Part shown: piece after piece, positions 24,529 through 33,281 of the stretch | Layout: the number at the start of each line of letters is the position of its first letter | Numbering within the stretch: position 1 is the first letter of the stretch | DNA from: Brevibacillus fortis | GTDB taxonomy: Bacteria; Bacillota; Bacilli; Brevibacillales; Brevibacillaceae | Length of the DNA stretch: 64,000 nt | Assembly (NCBI RefSeq): GCF_003013395.1 | Contig: NZ_PXZM01000029.1 | Location: 62,001-126,000, forward strand | Direction: 5' to 3' | Notes under the pieces: model-generated | Seen by the model: the letters and a program-made list of their open reading frames with translations, nothing else | The model's database searches: none | Told to the model about the DNA's origin: nothing | Made by a program: the position numbers and the translations under genes

Positions 24529-25863
24529 TTACAATAAATCTGCGGCCAGCTGAGCGAGCACACTCCGTTCCCCTTTTTCCAACTGGATATGTCCAGCCAG
24601 CTTTTGGTCTTTAAATACTTCTACCACGTAGGTTAGACCGTTGTTGCTCTCATCCAGATACGGATGATCGATCTGCTCCGGATCACCCATTAGCACAATT
24701 TTTGAGCCATCCCCTACCCTCGTCAAGATCGTCTTCACTTCATGCTTTGTCAAGTTTTGGGCTTCATCAATGATAATAAATTGTCCAGGGATGGAGCGCC
24801 CCCGAATATACGTCAAAGCTTCCACCTGCAAGCTACCCATGCCTGCTAAAATTTTATCCAGATCACCTGGACGCTTTGTGTTAAATAAATATTCCAAATT
24901 ATCATAAATCGGTTGCATCCACGGCCGAAGCTTTTCTTCTTTTTCGCCGGGCAAATAACCGATGTCTTTTCCAAGCGGAACGATAGGTCTTGCCACTAAC
25001 AGTTTTTTGTATTTTTGCTGGTCCTCGATTTGCAGCAGGCCCGCTGCTAATGCCAGCAAGGTTTTTCCTGTACCGGCCTTACCGGTCATGGTTACTAAAG
25101 GGATATCATCTCGTAGCAGCAATTCGGTTGCCATTCGTTGCTGCACGTTACGGGCTCGGATGCCCCAAATCGGATCATCATCTGACACAAGCATTTCTAA
25201 CATTTTTCCGTCCGGGTCGACTTTTCCAATCGCTGAAATAGATGGGTTGCATTCGTCCTTCAGCACTAAAAATTGATGAGGGTAAAAGCGATAGCGTGGA
25301 AAACAGGAGGCCAACTGCAGCTTTCTTGTCGCGTAGTAGGTCTTGATGATATCGGACGCTACCATCATCTTCTGATAGCCCGGATAAATACTGGAGAACT
25401 CCCCCACAACTCGATCCGAAAGAAAATCCTCTGCGGAAATATTCAATGCATCAGCCTTGACTCTCATGAGTGCATCCTTGCTTACCAAAATGACAGGTCT
25501 TGGCTGTGGTTTTCCGTTTTCCTCCTCCTGTAAGTTTAGTGCGACCGCCAAAATGCGGTTGTCATTACTCATTTCCGTGAATTGTTTCTGAAGGCGGTGG
25601 AACGAGGAATGATTCAGTTCTACTCGAAACAACCCACCTGTTTCTAGGGTAATACCAGTGTGCAAATGCCCCAGCTCACGAAAACTGTCAAAGAGCCGAG
25701 ATACGTACCGAGCATTGCGGCCAATTTCATCCATGTACCGCTTTTTGGAATCGATTTCTTCTAATACGACAGCTGGTATGACTATTTCGTTGTCAGCGAA
25801 AGAAAACATCGCCCTTGGATCTTGCAGGAGTACGTTGGTGTCCAGTACGTAGATTTTCTTCAA
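24529..25863 (-). CDS. ylaK: PIN-PhoH fusion ATPase (YlaK-like)
   Basis: 444 residues. An N-terminal PIN RNase-like domain (~1-140) has the first metal aspartate in YVLDTNVLLQD (D8) and later acids in SNDNRILAVAL (~100-110). A C-terminal PhoH P-loop domain (~235-440) has Walker A GKAGTGKT (~258-265) and Walker B FIIIDEAQN (~365-373). PIN-PhoH proteins are linked to RNA unwinding and degradation. The start is TTG at 25863, preceded by AGGAGG at 7 nt, with no ATG alternative. As in B. subtilis it adjoins a YlaJ-type lipoprotein gene, here divergent. Confidence 0.92.
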   Translation of the reverse strand: MKKIYVLDTNVLLQDPRAMFSFADNEIVIPAVVLEEIDSKKRYMDEIGRNARYVSRLFDSFRELGHLHTGITLETGGLFRVELNHSSFHRLQKQFTEMSNDNRILAVALNLQEEENGKPQPRPVILVSKDALMRVKADALNISAEDFLSDRVVGEFSSIYPGYQKMMVASDIIKTYYATRKLQLASCFPRYRFYPHQFLVLKDECNPSISAIGKVDPDGKMLEMLVSDDDPIWGIRARNVQQRMATELLLRDDIPLVTMTGKAGTGKTLLALAAGLLQIEDQQKYKKLLVARPIVPLGKDIGYLPGEKEEKLRPWMQPIYDNLEYLFNTKRPGDLDKILAGMGSLQVEALTYIRGRSIPGQFIIIDEAQNLTKHEVKTILTRVGDGSKIVLMGDPEQIDHPYLDESNNGLTYVVEVFKDQKLAGHIQLEKGERSVLAQLAADLL

Positions 25864-26071
25864 AATCTCGCCTCCTATTACCCTTCTTATATACCCTATG
25901 CAATTTTTGGAGGGATGCTAAAGTGCGGCGACGTGATGTACTACAGTCTATGTTCAGGTAGACAGAGATAGACGACCCATTGACAGAATGAAAATGGGCA
26001 GCCCAGAACAAAATACTTGTAACCCTGCCCTCCTCACGAAGGAAGGCAATACTGGGAAAGGGAGAATGCCT

Positions 26072-26671
26072 GTGAAACGGACCATGATCTGCTGCCTCGG
26101 TTTTAGCTTGTTGCTTACAGCATGCATGTCGGGCAATAATCCACCGGCGAATCAGGCTGCAAAACAGCCCAAGCATGCCACTCATACTCAACGCGTTCAG
26201 CAAACAGCTCCTGAGCCTGCTTATAATCAATCTTCCCAAGCCACTGCCGATCGTCTCGTCCAAGTGGCAACACGTGTAAAAAGGGTACAGAACGCGACTG
26301 CTGTGGTCTTGGGCAAATATGCAGTTGTCGGTATTACAGTAGATCCGAATCTGGATCGCCCAGAGGTTGGTGTCATTAAGTACACAGTTGCAGAAGCACT
26401 GAAGCAAGATCCTCAAGGGGCAAATGCCGTCGTAACCGCTGACCCTGCCATCGTACAGCGATTACGGGAAATGGGAGAAGATATTCGTCGCGGTAATCCT
26501 GTTTCAGGAATTACCGAAGAACTCGCGGATATCGTAGGTCGGATCATGCCTCAGTTGCCGCGTAGCGTCCAGCCTCCCGAAGAAACACCTGCTCAAGTAA
26601 AAGAAAAACGCATGCACAAAGAACCGCAAGGCCAGAACAAGATCAATGCAAATCGTACAGGAACACCTTAA
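26072..26671 (+). CDS. ylaJ: YhcN/YlaJ-family sporulation lipoprotein (copy 1)
   Basis: 199 residues. Lipobox LLLTAC with Cys18, then a Gln/Pro/Ala-rich spacer and the YhcN/YlaJ domain (~70-170), which includes ATAVVLGKYAVVGITVDPNLD. Family members are spore-envelope lipoproteins involved in spore properties and germination. GTG 26072 is preferred because AAGGGAG is 7 nt before it; the ATG at 26066 is too close to that site. Next to ylaK as in Bacillus. A second family member occurs at 35263. Confidence 0.85.
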   Translation: MKRTMICCLGFSLLLTACMSGNNPPANQAAKQPKHATHTQRVQQTAPEPAYNQSSQATADRLVQVATRVKRVQNATAVVLGKYAVVGITVDPNLDRPEVGVIKYTVAEALKQDPQGANAVVTADPAIVQRLREMGEDIRRGNPVSGITEELADIVGRIMPQLPRSVQPPEETPAQVKEKRMHKEPQGQNKINANRTGTP

Positions 26672-26675
26672 AAGG

Positions 26676-26721
26676 AAAGAGGTATTCCCCCGGATTTAAG
26701 CCCGGGAGAATACCTCTTTTT
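26676..26721. terminator. Long bidirectional terminator
   Basis: GAAAGAGGTATTC...CCCGG...CCGGG...GAATACCTCTTTTTC, a long near-perfect stem between ylaJ and metC that overlaps the metC stop. Confidence 0.92.
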
Positions 26722-27883
26722 CTTTATGGACTGGTGCTTCAGAAGGCAAATAATCCAATGCTTGCTTCAAATCTGCCACCAAGTCATCGAAATCCTCTAA
26801 ACCAGCTGACAACCTGATCAAACCATCCGTAATTCCCCTTGCAGCTCTATCCTCAGCAGGCATCGCTGCATGAGACATCGTGGCTGGGTACGAAAGAATC
26901 GTTTCCACTGCCCCTAGGCTAACGGCCACAATCGGCAATTTTACGCGATCAAACAGCGCTTTCGCACGCTCGCGGCTCCCTACATCAAAGGAAAGAACAG
27001 CCCCATGACCACTCGCTTGTTCTGTCTGAATCAGGTGACCGGGGTGATCCGCCAGTCCCGTATAGTAGACTCGGCTTACTTGTGGATGCGTAGACAACCA
27101 GTCAGCCAAGCACGCAGCTGTCTTTGTGCTCACATCCAGTCGAGCTTTCAATGTTTTGAGCCCGCGCATCACGAGCCAGCAGTCCTGCACACCCAAAATC
27201 GCTCCCATGCCATTCTGGATGAAGTAGAGCTGCTCCCCTAATGCAGCCTCTCTCGTCACGGCAAGACCTGCCACGACGTCGCTATGCCCTCCGATAAACT
27301 TCGTTGCACTATGAATGACCACATCTGCACCAAGTTCCAATGGCCGCTGGTAATACGGGGTCAGGAACGTATTATCGACAATGACGAGCAAGCTGTGCTC
27401 CTTCGCGATACGGGAAACTGCTGCAATATCTGTCACCTTTAAGGTAGGGTTAGAAGGGGTCTCTAGGTAAACGCCTTTCGTCTCCGGTGTAATAGCTGCA
27501 CGAACAGCTTCTGTTTCTGTCGCATCCACGAATGTAACGGAGATGCCCATTCTCGACAATACCTTGGTCAAAAACCGAAATGTGCCTCCGTATACATCTT
27601 CCGCCACTACCACATGGTCTCCGGCTGAAAACAGCATGAACACGCTGGAAATGGCAGCCATGCCAGATGAGAATGCAAAACCCCGTGCGCCTCCCTCCAG
27701 CGACGCAATGGCTTCCTCCAAAGCCTGCCTCGTCGGATTGCCTGATCTGGCATAATCGAAGGAGCCTGGCTGATCGATATCAGCCTGATGAAACGTGGAA
27801 GCCTGATAAATGGGAACCGACGACGCGCCTGTGAACGGATCAATGCAAGTCGAACCGTGGAGGATCTTAGTTGCAAAATTCAT
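26696..27883 (-). CDS. metC: Cystathionine beta-lyase (MetC-type)
   Basis: 395 residues, Cys/Met-metabolism PLP enzyme. SSGMAAISSVFML (~72-84), VYLETPSNPTLKVTDI (~137-152), the DNTFLTPYYQRPLELGADVV block, and the PLP lysine in SATKFIGGHSD (~192-202) are all present. It cleaves cystathionine to homocysteine, pyruvate and ammonia. It is second in a two-gene unit with metI, overlapping its stop by ATGA, as in B. subtilis yjcI-yjcJ. Control is through the upstream SAM riboswitch. Confidence 0.92.
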   Translation of the reverse strand: MNFATKILHGSTCIDPFTGASSVPIYQASTFHQADIDQPGSFDYARSGNPTRQALEEAIASLEGGARGFAFSSGMAAISSVFMLFSAGDHVVVAEDVYGGTFRFLTKVLSRMGISVTFVDATETEAVRAAITPETKGVYLETPSNPTLKVTDIAAVSRIAKEHSLLVIVDNTFLTPYYQRPLELGADVVIHSATKFIGGHSDVVAGLAVTREAALGEQLYFIQNGMGAILGVQDCWLVMRGLKTLKARLDVSTKTAACLADWLSTHPQVSRVYYTGLADHPGHLIQTEQASGHGAVLSFDVGSRERAKALFDRVKLPIVAVSLGAVETILSYPATMSHAAMPAEDRAARGITDGLIRLSAGLEDFDDLVADLKQALDYLPSEAPVHKEKEVFSRA

Positions 27884-29043
27884 CGTACGCTCCCCCCTAC
27901 GACCAAACTAGCATTCAATGCCTGAAACAAATCGGCTACGACATCATCTGGATGCTCGATGCCAACTGACAGTCGCAACAATCGATCACAAACACCGACA
28001 TGCTCTCTGACTTCTTGCGGGATATCGGCGTGAGTCTGCGTCGCCGGATACGTACACAATGACTCGACACCACCCAGACTTTCCGCAAAAGATACGATTT
28101 GCAGATTTTGCAGGAACAATCCCACCTGCTCTGCATCACGTACGCGGAACGATACCATCCCACTATGCCCAGTCGCTTGATTCACCTGTATTTCATGCCC
28201 TGGATGTTCTGGCAGACCCGGATAAAACACCTCCGCCACTGCCGGATGCTCACGCAGTTTTTCCGCTACGATCAAGGCATTGGATTGATGACGCTCCATG
28301 CGCAATGCCAGTGTTTTCATCCCGCGAACGAGAAGCCAGCAATCTTGCGGTCCGAGCACAGCACCGATTGAATTGTGCAAAAACCGGATTTTTTCCGACA
28401 ACTCTTCCCCTTTTGTTACGATGAGTCCAGCCAGCACATCGTTATGTCCTGCCAGATACTTGGTTGCGCTATGTAAGACGATATCTGCGCCAAGCTCCAA
28501 CGGGCGTTGACAATAGGGGGTTAAGAATGTGTTGTCTACAATCGTTAGGAGCCCGTGCTGTTTCGCCAATTGCGTCACTGCGCGAATATCGGTAATCTGC
28601 ATGAGCGGATTGGTTGGTGTCTCGACGAAGATGGCCTTTGTATCTGGGCGAATCGCATGTTTGAGTGCACCTAAGTCACGCAAATCCACATACGAAAACG
28701 TAAGACCGTAGCGTGAGAGCACTTGCTCGAACAAGCGATAGGTTCCTCCGTACAGATCGAGTGAAACGATCAGATGATCCCCTTGGGAAAACAAGCCCAT
28801 GACGGTATGAACAGCAGCCATTCCTGAGGCACATGCGAATCCTGCATCTCCTGATTCCGCTTCAGCGATGGTCTCCTCCAGGATGGTGCGAGTAGGGTTG
28901 GCTGTACGCGTATAATCATATCCAGTGCTCTGGCCCAAGGCAGGATGGCGATAAGCAGTTGCATAGTAAACAGGAAAGCTCACCGCCCCTGTTTTTTCGT
29001 CTCTGCCTACACCCGCCTGAATCAACTTCGTTTCCAATTTCAT
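27880..29043 (-). CDS. metI: Cystathionine gamma-synthase / O-acetylhomoserine thiolyase (MetI-type)
   Basis: 387 residues, paralogous to the next gene. CASGMAAVHTVMGLF (~69-83), FVETPTNPLMQITDI (~134-148), PLP lysine in SATKYLAGHNDVL (~190-202). It joins cysteine to acylated homoserine to form cystathionine and may also use sulfide. ATG 29043 has GGAGGGAGAG upstream; the extended ORF runs into the riboswitch terminator and is not used. First gene after a complete S-box leader. Confidence 0.93.
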   Translation of the reverse strand: MKLETKLIQAGVGRDEKTGAVSFPVYYATAYRHPALGQSTGYDYTRTANPTRTILEETIAEAESGDAGFACASGMAAVHTVMGLFSQGDHLIVSLDLYGGTYRLFEQVLSRYGLTFSYVDLRDLGALKHAIRPDTKAIFVETPTNPLMQITDIRAVTQLAKQHGLLTIVDNTFLTPYCQRPLELGADIVLHSATKYLAGHNDVLAGLIVTKGEELSEKIRFLHNSIGAVLGPQDCWLLVRGMKTLALRMERHQSNALIVAEKLREHPAVAEVFYPGLPEHPGHEIQVNQATGHSGMVSFRVRDAEQVGLFLQNLQIVSFAESLGGVESLCTYPATQTHADIPQEVREHVGVCDRLLRLSVGIEHPDDVVADLFQALNASLVVGGSVR

Positions 29044-29078
29044 GTCTATTTCTCTCCCTCCAATAGTGTACGAGGGCA

Positions 29079-29260
29079 TCAAAAAAGCCCCCTTTCCTCT
29101 GAAAGAAGGCTTTGTTTACGTCACCGTAAGCAAATCCTTCTCATCTTTCAGAGTTTGATAACTCTGCAGGAATTAGCACCATTATCTCCCTGTTTAAAAA
29201 TACAGGTGATTGGTTGCCGGGCATCATCGGGCCAGTCCCTCCGCCGCTCTGGATAAGAAG
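29079..29260 (-). ncRNA. SAM-I (S-box) riboswitch with terminator
   Basis: Reading the minus strand, the aptamer runs from CTTCTTATCCAGAGCGGCGG through AGGGACTGGCCCGATGA, GCCCGGCAACC and GGTGCTAATTCCTGCAG to GATGAGAAG, closing a 9-bp P1. A terminator hairpin AAAGCC...GGCTTTTTT follows (29079-29113). This is the canonical transcription-terminating S-box controlling metI-metC: high SAM stabilises the aptamer and the terminator forms. All core elements are intact. Confidence 0.97.
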
Positions 29261-29286
29261 ATTGCTATTCAATTCGATTGACCCTA

Positions 29287-29316
29287 ATACTAAAGGATCG
29301 GCAGGATTCTTGTCAA
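29287..29316 (-). promoter_or_regulatory. SigA promoter of the S-box metI-metC transcript
   Basis: Minus strand TTGACA, 18 bp, TAGTAT, ending about 26 bp before the riboswitch P1. Confidence 0.78.
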
Positions 29317-29333
29317 CAATTTATTTCCAACCG

Positions 29334-29792
29334 TTAGTTTGCATCTTTCAAGGCAGTCATCACTTGATTGTCCAGCTTCGCTGCCGCGTTTTTGTCATAT
29401 GTCTTTTCATATTGAGGCTCTACGGAAATACGGGAGCCGTAAAACATAATATCACGAACGGCCTCAATTTTGATTTCCGCCATGGCCAGCTTGAGCGGAA
29501 CACCCTCCAGTCGATCTGTTTTGACGGTAGCACGACCATTAATGGCAAAAGAGGAGCCAGCACCGATCAAATGCAGGACAACTTGCGGTTCCTTCGCAAT
29601 ATTAGCCAAAATACGTGAACGGTTATCCACGGCAAAACGAATCGTATCGGCGCTGACAGCATACGTCCAGGACAAGGAGCTGAGCGATGGTGCCCCTGAC
29701 TCATGGTCTACTGTGCCCAAGGTAACAAAACGCTCCTTTTGCAAGAGCTTGAATAAATCTTCCGAAAGAGATTGGGAAACAGTTTCAGCCAT
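29334..29792 (-). CDS. Pyridoxamine 5'-phosphate oxidase-like FMN-binding protein
   Basis: 152 residues, FMN-binding split-barrel. KERFVTLGTVDHESGAPSLS (~18-37) and IRFAVDNRSRILANIAKEPQVVLH (~50-73) are typical of general-stress/PNPOx-like proteins. It probably binds FMN or F420-like cofactor; the substrate is unknown. ATG 29792 has GGAGG upstream; the longer frame to 30026 overlaps the divergent gene and is rejected. Confidence 0.8.
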   Translation of the reverse strand: MAETVSQSLSEDLFKLLQKERFVTLGTVDHESGAPSLSSLSWTYAVSADTIRFAVDNRSRILANIAKEPQVVLHLIGAGSSFAINGRATVKTDRLEGVPLKLAMAEIKIEAVRDIMFYGSRISVEPQYEKTYDKNAAAKLDNQVMTALKDAN

Positions 29793-29939
29793 TTCAAAGC
29801 CTCCTAACAAACGTTTTGTACGTTCATTGTACCCTTCGCATAGCTGATAGGCAAACGTTTCCTCTTCACCTTGATTCTGGTTGTCTTTTTCCCTAGACTG
29901 GTAGGTAACGATACCGAAATACGGAAGGGGATGGACAGC

Positions 29940-30272
29940 ATGTCGCCTACAGACCGCCTCATGCAACAAATAGATCAAGTGCTTGAAGAGCTTCAGGAAG
30001 TTCGGAAGGTAAATGAGCGGATGCATAAAATTGCGATGTTCTTGGAAGATATCCGATTAGCAGATGTGATTCAAAATTACACAGCCCCGCGCAAGCTGCT
30101 CTGGATTAATTTCCTCGCAGGTCTTGCCCGGGGTCTGGGGTTAACGATTGGTACCGCTATCGTTTTGGCTTTCCTCGGCTCCCTCTTGACGCAATTTCTT
30201 TCAATCCCCATTTTAGGGGATTACATCAGACAATTGGTGGAGTACGTCGAGACTTACAAGCAGCGGCCATAA
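29940..30272 (+). CDS. Small membrane protein with N-terminal coiled coil (DUF5665-like)
   Basis: 110 residues. An N-terminal amphipathic helix/coiled coil (LMQQIDQVLEELQEVRKVNER, ~8-28, given here as its span only), a central hydrophobic segment (~65-90) rich in Gly/Ala, and a short C-terminal tail. This resembles the DUF5665 family of Bacillales. The second ATG (29940) is correctly spaced from GGAAGGGG; the first (29931) abuts it. Function is unknown. Confidence 0.65.
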   Translation: MSPTDRLMQQIDQVLEELQEVRKVNERMHKIAMFLEDIRLADVIQNYTAPRKLLWINFLAGLARGLGLTIGTAIVLAFLGSLLTQFLSIPILGDYIRQLVEYVETYKQRP

Positions 30273-30281
30273 CGATAGAGA

Positions 30282-31706
30282 CTAGTCTCTGTCTCCACGA
30301 TCATCGTCATCGTCGTCGTTGTCACGATCATCATCGCGGTCGTCATCGTCGTCATCTCTGTCGTCTTTCCATTGCTTATCGTGCTTTTTCCAATAACCAT
30401 ACCCGTTGCCGTTGGGTTGCTTATCTTTCTGCTTCCTTTTTTCTTTTTTCTTTTTGTCATCATCATCGTCTTCATCGTCGTCTGTGTGCTTCACAGGCTC
30501 GACAATGACTTTTGTGCTTAGTGCAACATCAGCCTTCTTGACCAGCTTATCGTCTTCATACAAGGCAAATTGAATCGATTTGGCGCTAAAGGAGCGATTC
30601 TTGTAAGACAACGTCAAAGAAAACTCACCTTTGTCATTCGGTTCAATTTCTTTTTTCTTCCCATCAGGAGCGATTACAAACAATTCAGTATCGTCCTTTT
30701 TATTCCAGCCGCTTACTGTCCCCTTCACCTGAATGGACTTGGCCGCAGGATTGTTTACAGCAGTCGCCTTGATGGCATATGCGGTAGCTTGATCCTTGTC
30801 AGGAGCGTTGACGATTTCTACCTGAACGGACTCGGAATCAACCTTCTTGCCATCCTCGTAAACCTCGATCAAGGCTTTTTGATCTTTCGCTGCTTGTACA
30901 TCCTTTACTGAAACCGTAAAGCTGCCTACGCCATCCCACAGCTTCTTCACGTTTGCCTCTTTTTTCACACCATTATAGGTGACGGTTACTTTGTCAGCCC
31001 CCTGCTTGACAATTCCTTTTACTTTTAATTCCTTTTTCTTCGCATCCAAAACAGACATCGTATGGATGATCATTTCCTTATCTTCTTCTGCTTTCGGAAC
31101 GATCTTTACCTTTTCGCTATCTACCAGCTTACTGCCTTCATAGGCACTCACGGTTACATACGGTTCATAGGATGCATCAGGAGCTTCAAAGCTGACCGTA
31201 AAAGAGTGCTCCTTAGTCGGAACGACTTCGATGATGTCGGAATTCGGTTTTTTCACAACCACCTTGGTGACATCCGAAGTCACAATCCCCTTTATGTACA
31301 CTTTGTTATTTTCAGTCTTGGCATTTACACTCACAATTTCTTCGTCATTGTCAGTCAAGCGCACTTCCAACCAAATATCGCTGTAGTATTCGTTGTAAAT
31401 ACGCTCCCACTCTGCTTTGTTTTCTTCCATGAAGGTTTGCAGCTTCGTATTCAAGTTGATCTCTTCTACAATGATGTACAAGTGATCCGCTTGATTCTTC
31501 AAGAGCATGTTCAACGTGGTTGGATCATTTTCGGCAAGTTCTTTCAGATTGTAGCGTGTGACTTGCTTCCCCTCGTCATTCATGACTACCTTTGTGGCAC
31601 TTGGACTAGCAATTGAGCTTGCGTCGGCAAAAATCGGCGTCAAGCAGCCAATAATACCTGCAGCTGTCACCACGGCTAAAACGGGCTTCGTCATGTACTT
31701 TTTCAA
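30282..31706 (-). CDS. Secreted Ig-like repeat protein with Asp-rich tail
   Basis: 474 residues. A signal peptide (~1-29) is followed by an N-terminal helical region (~40-115) and about three beta-sandwich, Big/FN3-like repeats (~118-405). These share the pattern KVYIKGIV / ELKVKGIVKQGADKV / SIQVKGTVSGW. The last ~70 residues are extremely charged: Lys/Asp blocks and repeated DDDR/RDDD runs. No cell-wall sorting motif or SLH domain is present, so the acidic tail may bind cations, wall polymer or the S-layer. Export is likely; function is unknown. The DNA encoding the tail is a degenerate GAT/GAC repeat prone to length change. Confidence 0.75.
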   Translation of the reverse strand: MKKYMTKPVLAVVTAAGIIGCLTPIFADASSIASPSATKVVMNDEGKQVTRYNLKELAENDPTTLNMLLKNQADHLYIIVEEINLNTKLQTFMEENKAEWERIYNEYYSDIWLEVRLTDNDEEIVSVNAKTENNKVYIKGIVTSDVTKVVVKKPNSDIIEVVPTKEHSFTVSFEAPDASYEPYVTVSAYEGSKLVDSEKVKIVPKAEEDKEMIIHTMSVLDAKKKELKVKGIVKQGADKVTVTYNGVKKEANVKKLWDGVGSFTVSVKDVQAAKDQKALIEVYEDGKKVDSESVQVEIVNAPDKDQATAYAIKATAVNNPAAKSIQVKGTVSGWNKKDDTELFVIAPDGKKKEIEPNDKGEFSLTLSYKNRSFSAKSIQFALYEDDKLVKKADVALSTKVIVEPVKHTDDDEDDDDDKKKKEKRKQKDKQPNGNGYGYWKKHDKQWKDDRDDDDDDRDDDRDNDDDDDDRGDRD

Positions 31707-31838
31707 TGGTAGTTCCCCCTTCTAGTCTGCCAAAATCCCCCTGGTTGCTTGGGGCATGAATATTGACGGGAAATCATTTTCAAAAGTTGCATCATACAAG
31801 AAACCGCGGCTTATTACCTATGACAAGCTCCTGATACA

Positions 31839-31888
31839 AAAAAACTCCACCCAACTTCCGAACCATTTCGGCAAGTGGGGGAGTTTTT
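31839..31888 (-). terminator. Terminator of the ylaH-type pair
   Basis: AAAAACTCC...CCAACTT, loop, AAGTGGGGGAGTTTTT. It immediately follows the 31896 stop on the minus strand. Confidence 0.85.
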
Positions 31889-31895
31889 GGTCCCG

Positions 31896-32171
31896 TTAGT
31901 TGCAATTGTACTTGGATTCACTCTCAATCGCGACCAGTAAAGCTTCGACTGATTCCGCGGGGTATCGGACTTCCATAGACTGTGAATCAGCTTTTCCAAA
32001 TAGCACGTACCAACTACTTTCCTGACGATAGCCAATATCGCTGATTTGATGATCCTCTTGCAGCAATTGCAAGAAAAAAGCAGCTGTATCCAAAGCAGAG
32101 CGGTCTTCTGGTCGCGCATCGGCAACCACTTGAATTTGGAGCCAATTAAAGAGTGCATCTTCACGTTTCAC
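31896..32171 (-). CDS. Hypothetical protein, 91 aa
   Basis: 91 residues, acidic, no membrane segment. No family recognised. The start is GTG 32171 with GTGAGGAGAA upstream, 10 nt after the YlaH-type stop, so it forms a two-gene operon with it. It occupies the position of ylaI in Bacillus but lacks the cysteine pairs expected of YlaI. Confidence 0.65.
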   Translation of the reverse strand: MKREDALFNWLQIQVVADARPEDRSALDTAAFFLQLLQEDHQISDIGYRQESSWYVLFGKADSQSMEVRYPAESVEALLVAIESESKYNCN

Positions 32172-32181
32172 GCGGTTCTCC

Positions 32182-32508
32182 TCACTTTCGCCCCGTTTGC
32201 TCCGGCTTGATCCGTACCTTCACTATCACGAGAATCGCAATCGCCACGAACATTGCGCTTTTCACAGGAAGCTGCACATCCAAAATAGCGAAAATGAGGG
32301 CTCCAGCAAACAAAAGAATGTACAGAAGCACGTTCTTCAAAATAGGCATACGAATACGTGTAGCAAAACCAAGATAATAGACGATAATTAATTCCACGAA
32401 CAAAATCCAAGCCCGATATTTATCAGCCCATACGCGAAAGCTATCATATGCTGTGAGCTGATCTGGATTAGCTGGCACATAGGTTGATGCGATTTGTATC
32501 CAGTCCAT
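32182..32508 (-). CDS. ylaH: YlaH-like membrane protein
   Basis: 108 residues with three hydrophobic helices (~33-50, 56-75, 80-97) and a basic C-terminus. Composition and its place beside typA and the PhoH/YlaJ genes match the YlaH family. Function is unknown. ATG 32508 lies 8 nt from AGGAGA; GTG 32511 is an alternative. Confidence 0.8.
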   Translation of the reverse strand: MDWIQIASTYVPANPDQLTAYDSFRVWADKYRAWILFVELIIVYYLGFATRIRMPILKNVLLYILLFAGALIFAILDVQLPVKSAMFVAIAILVIVKVRIKPEQTGRK

Positions 32509-32739
32509 CACTTATCTCTCCTGTCTTCAAGCGGTGAAACTCCTAACGCTTCACATGCCACCTCATAGGCGGAATGAAACGAATAGTCACTCCTTTTTTC
32601 TTAGGAAAACGCTATCTTTCTTACTTTATCAGGTGGTGGATTCTGTGTCAAAAAACGGTAGGCCCTTCCATGTTGCTGGCATGATTTTCGCCGTACATGC
32701 TATGATGAGGATATGTCAGTAGAAAAAGGTGGGAATAAG

Positions 32740-33222
32740 ATGAGCTTGTATGATATTGCCGTCAAAACAATTTCCGGTGAAGAGAAGACATTAGCTGCCT
32801 TCAAAGGGCATGTACTGCTAATCGTGAACGTGGCTAGCCAATGCGGCCTTACCCCTCAGTACAAAGGGCTACAGGAGCTGTATGAGCGCTATCAGGATAA
32901 GGGTCTCTTCGTTCTTGGCTTCCCTTGCAACCAGTTCGCTGGGCAAGAACCAGGAACAGAAGAAGAAATCGCAACCTTCTGCGATCGAAATTATGGCGTG
33001 ACATTTCCGCTGTTTGCGAAGATCGATGTCAATGGTCCTAGTACTCACCCGTTGTATCAGTACTTGAAGGAGCATGCCCCAAACGAAGAAAATCAAGATA
33101 TCGAGTGGAACTTCGCCAAATTCCTTGTGGATAAAAACGGTCATGTCGTAAAACGTATCGGTGCTCGTACACAGCCTGACGAGCTCGTCTCTGAAATTGA
33201 AGGTCTCATTACTAATCAATAG
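32740..33222 (+). CDS. gpx: Glutathione peroxidase-family thiol peroxidase (BsaA-like)
   Basis: 160 residues. Peroxidatic Cys in NVASQCGLTPQYKGL (~30-44; Cys, not Sec), resolving Cys region GFPCNQFAGQEPG (~60-72), WNFAKFLVDKNG (~129-140). Bacterial members of this type reduce peroxides using thioredoxin rather than glutathione. ATG 32740 with AAAAGGTGGG upstream; the longer frame is not needed. A terminator shared with typA follows. Confidence 0.92.
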   Translation: MSLYDIAVKTISGEEKTLAAFKGHVLLIVNVASQCGLTPQYKGLQELYERYQDKGLFVLGFPCNQFAGQEPGTEEEIATFCDRNYGVTFPLFAKIDVNGPSTHPLYQYLKEHAPNEENQDIEWNFAKFLVDKNGHVVKRIGARTQPDELVSEIEGLITNQ

Positions 33223-33224
33223 AA

Positions 33225-33268
33225 CAAAAAAACGCCACTTCGTCCCTGAACAGGATCAAGTGGCGTTC
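33225..33268. terminator. Bidirectional terminator gpx / typA
   Basis: AACGCCACTT, 17-base loop, AAGTGGCGTT. An A run lies before and a T-rich run after. Confidence 0.9.
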
Positions 33269-33281
33269 TCTTATTTCAAGC

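Noticed and set aside
30290-30490. Repeated cgtcatcgtcgtc-like units suggesting a tandem repeat or CRISPR
   Set aside because: They are the codons of the Asp/Arg tail of the 30282 protein; no spacers of regular length.
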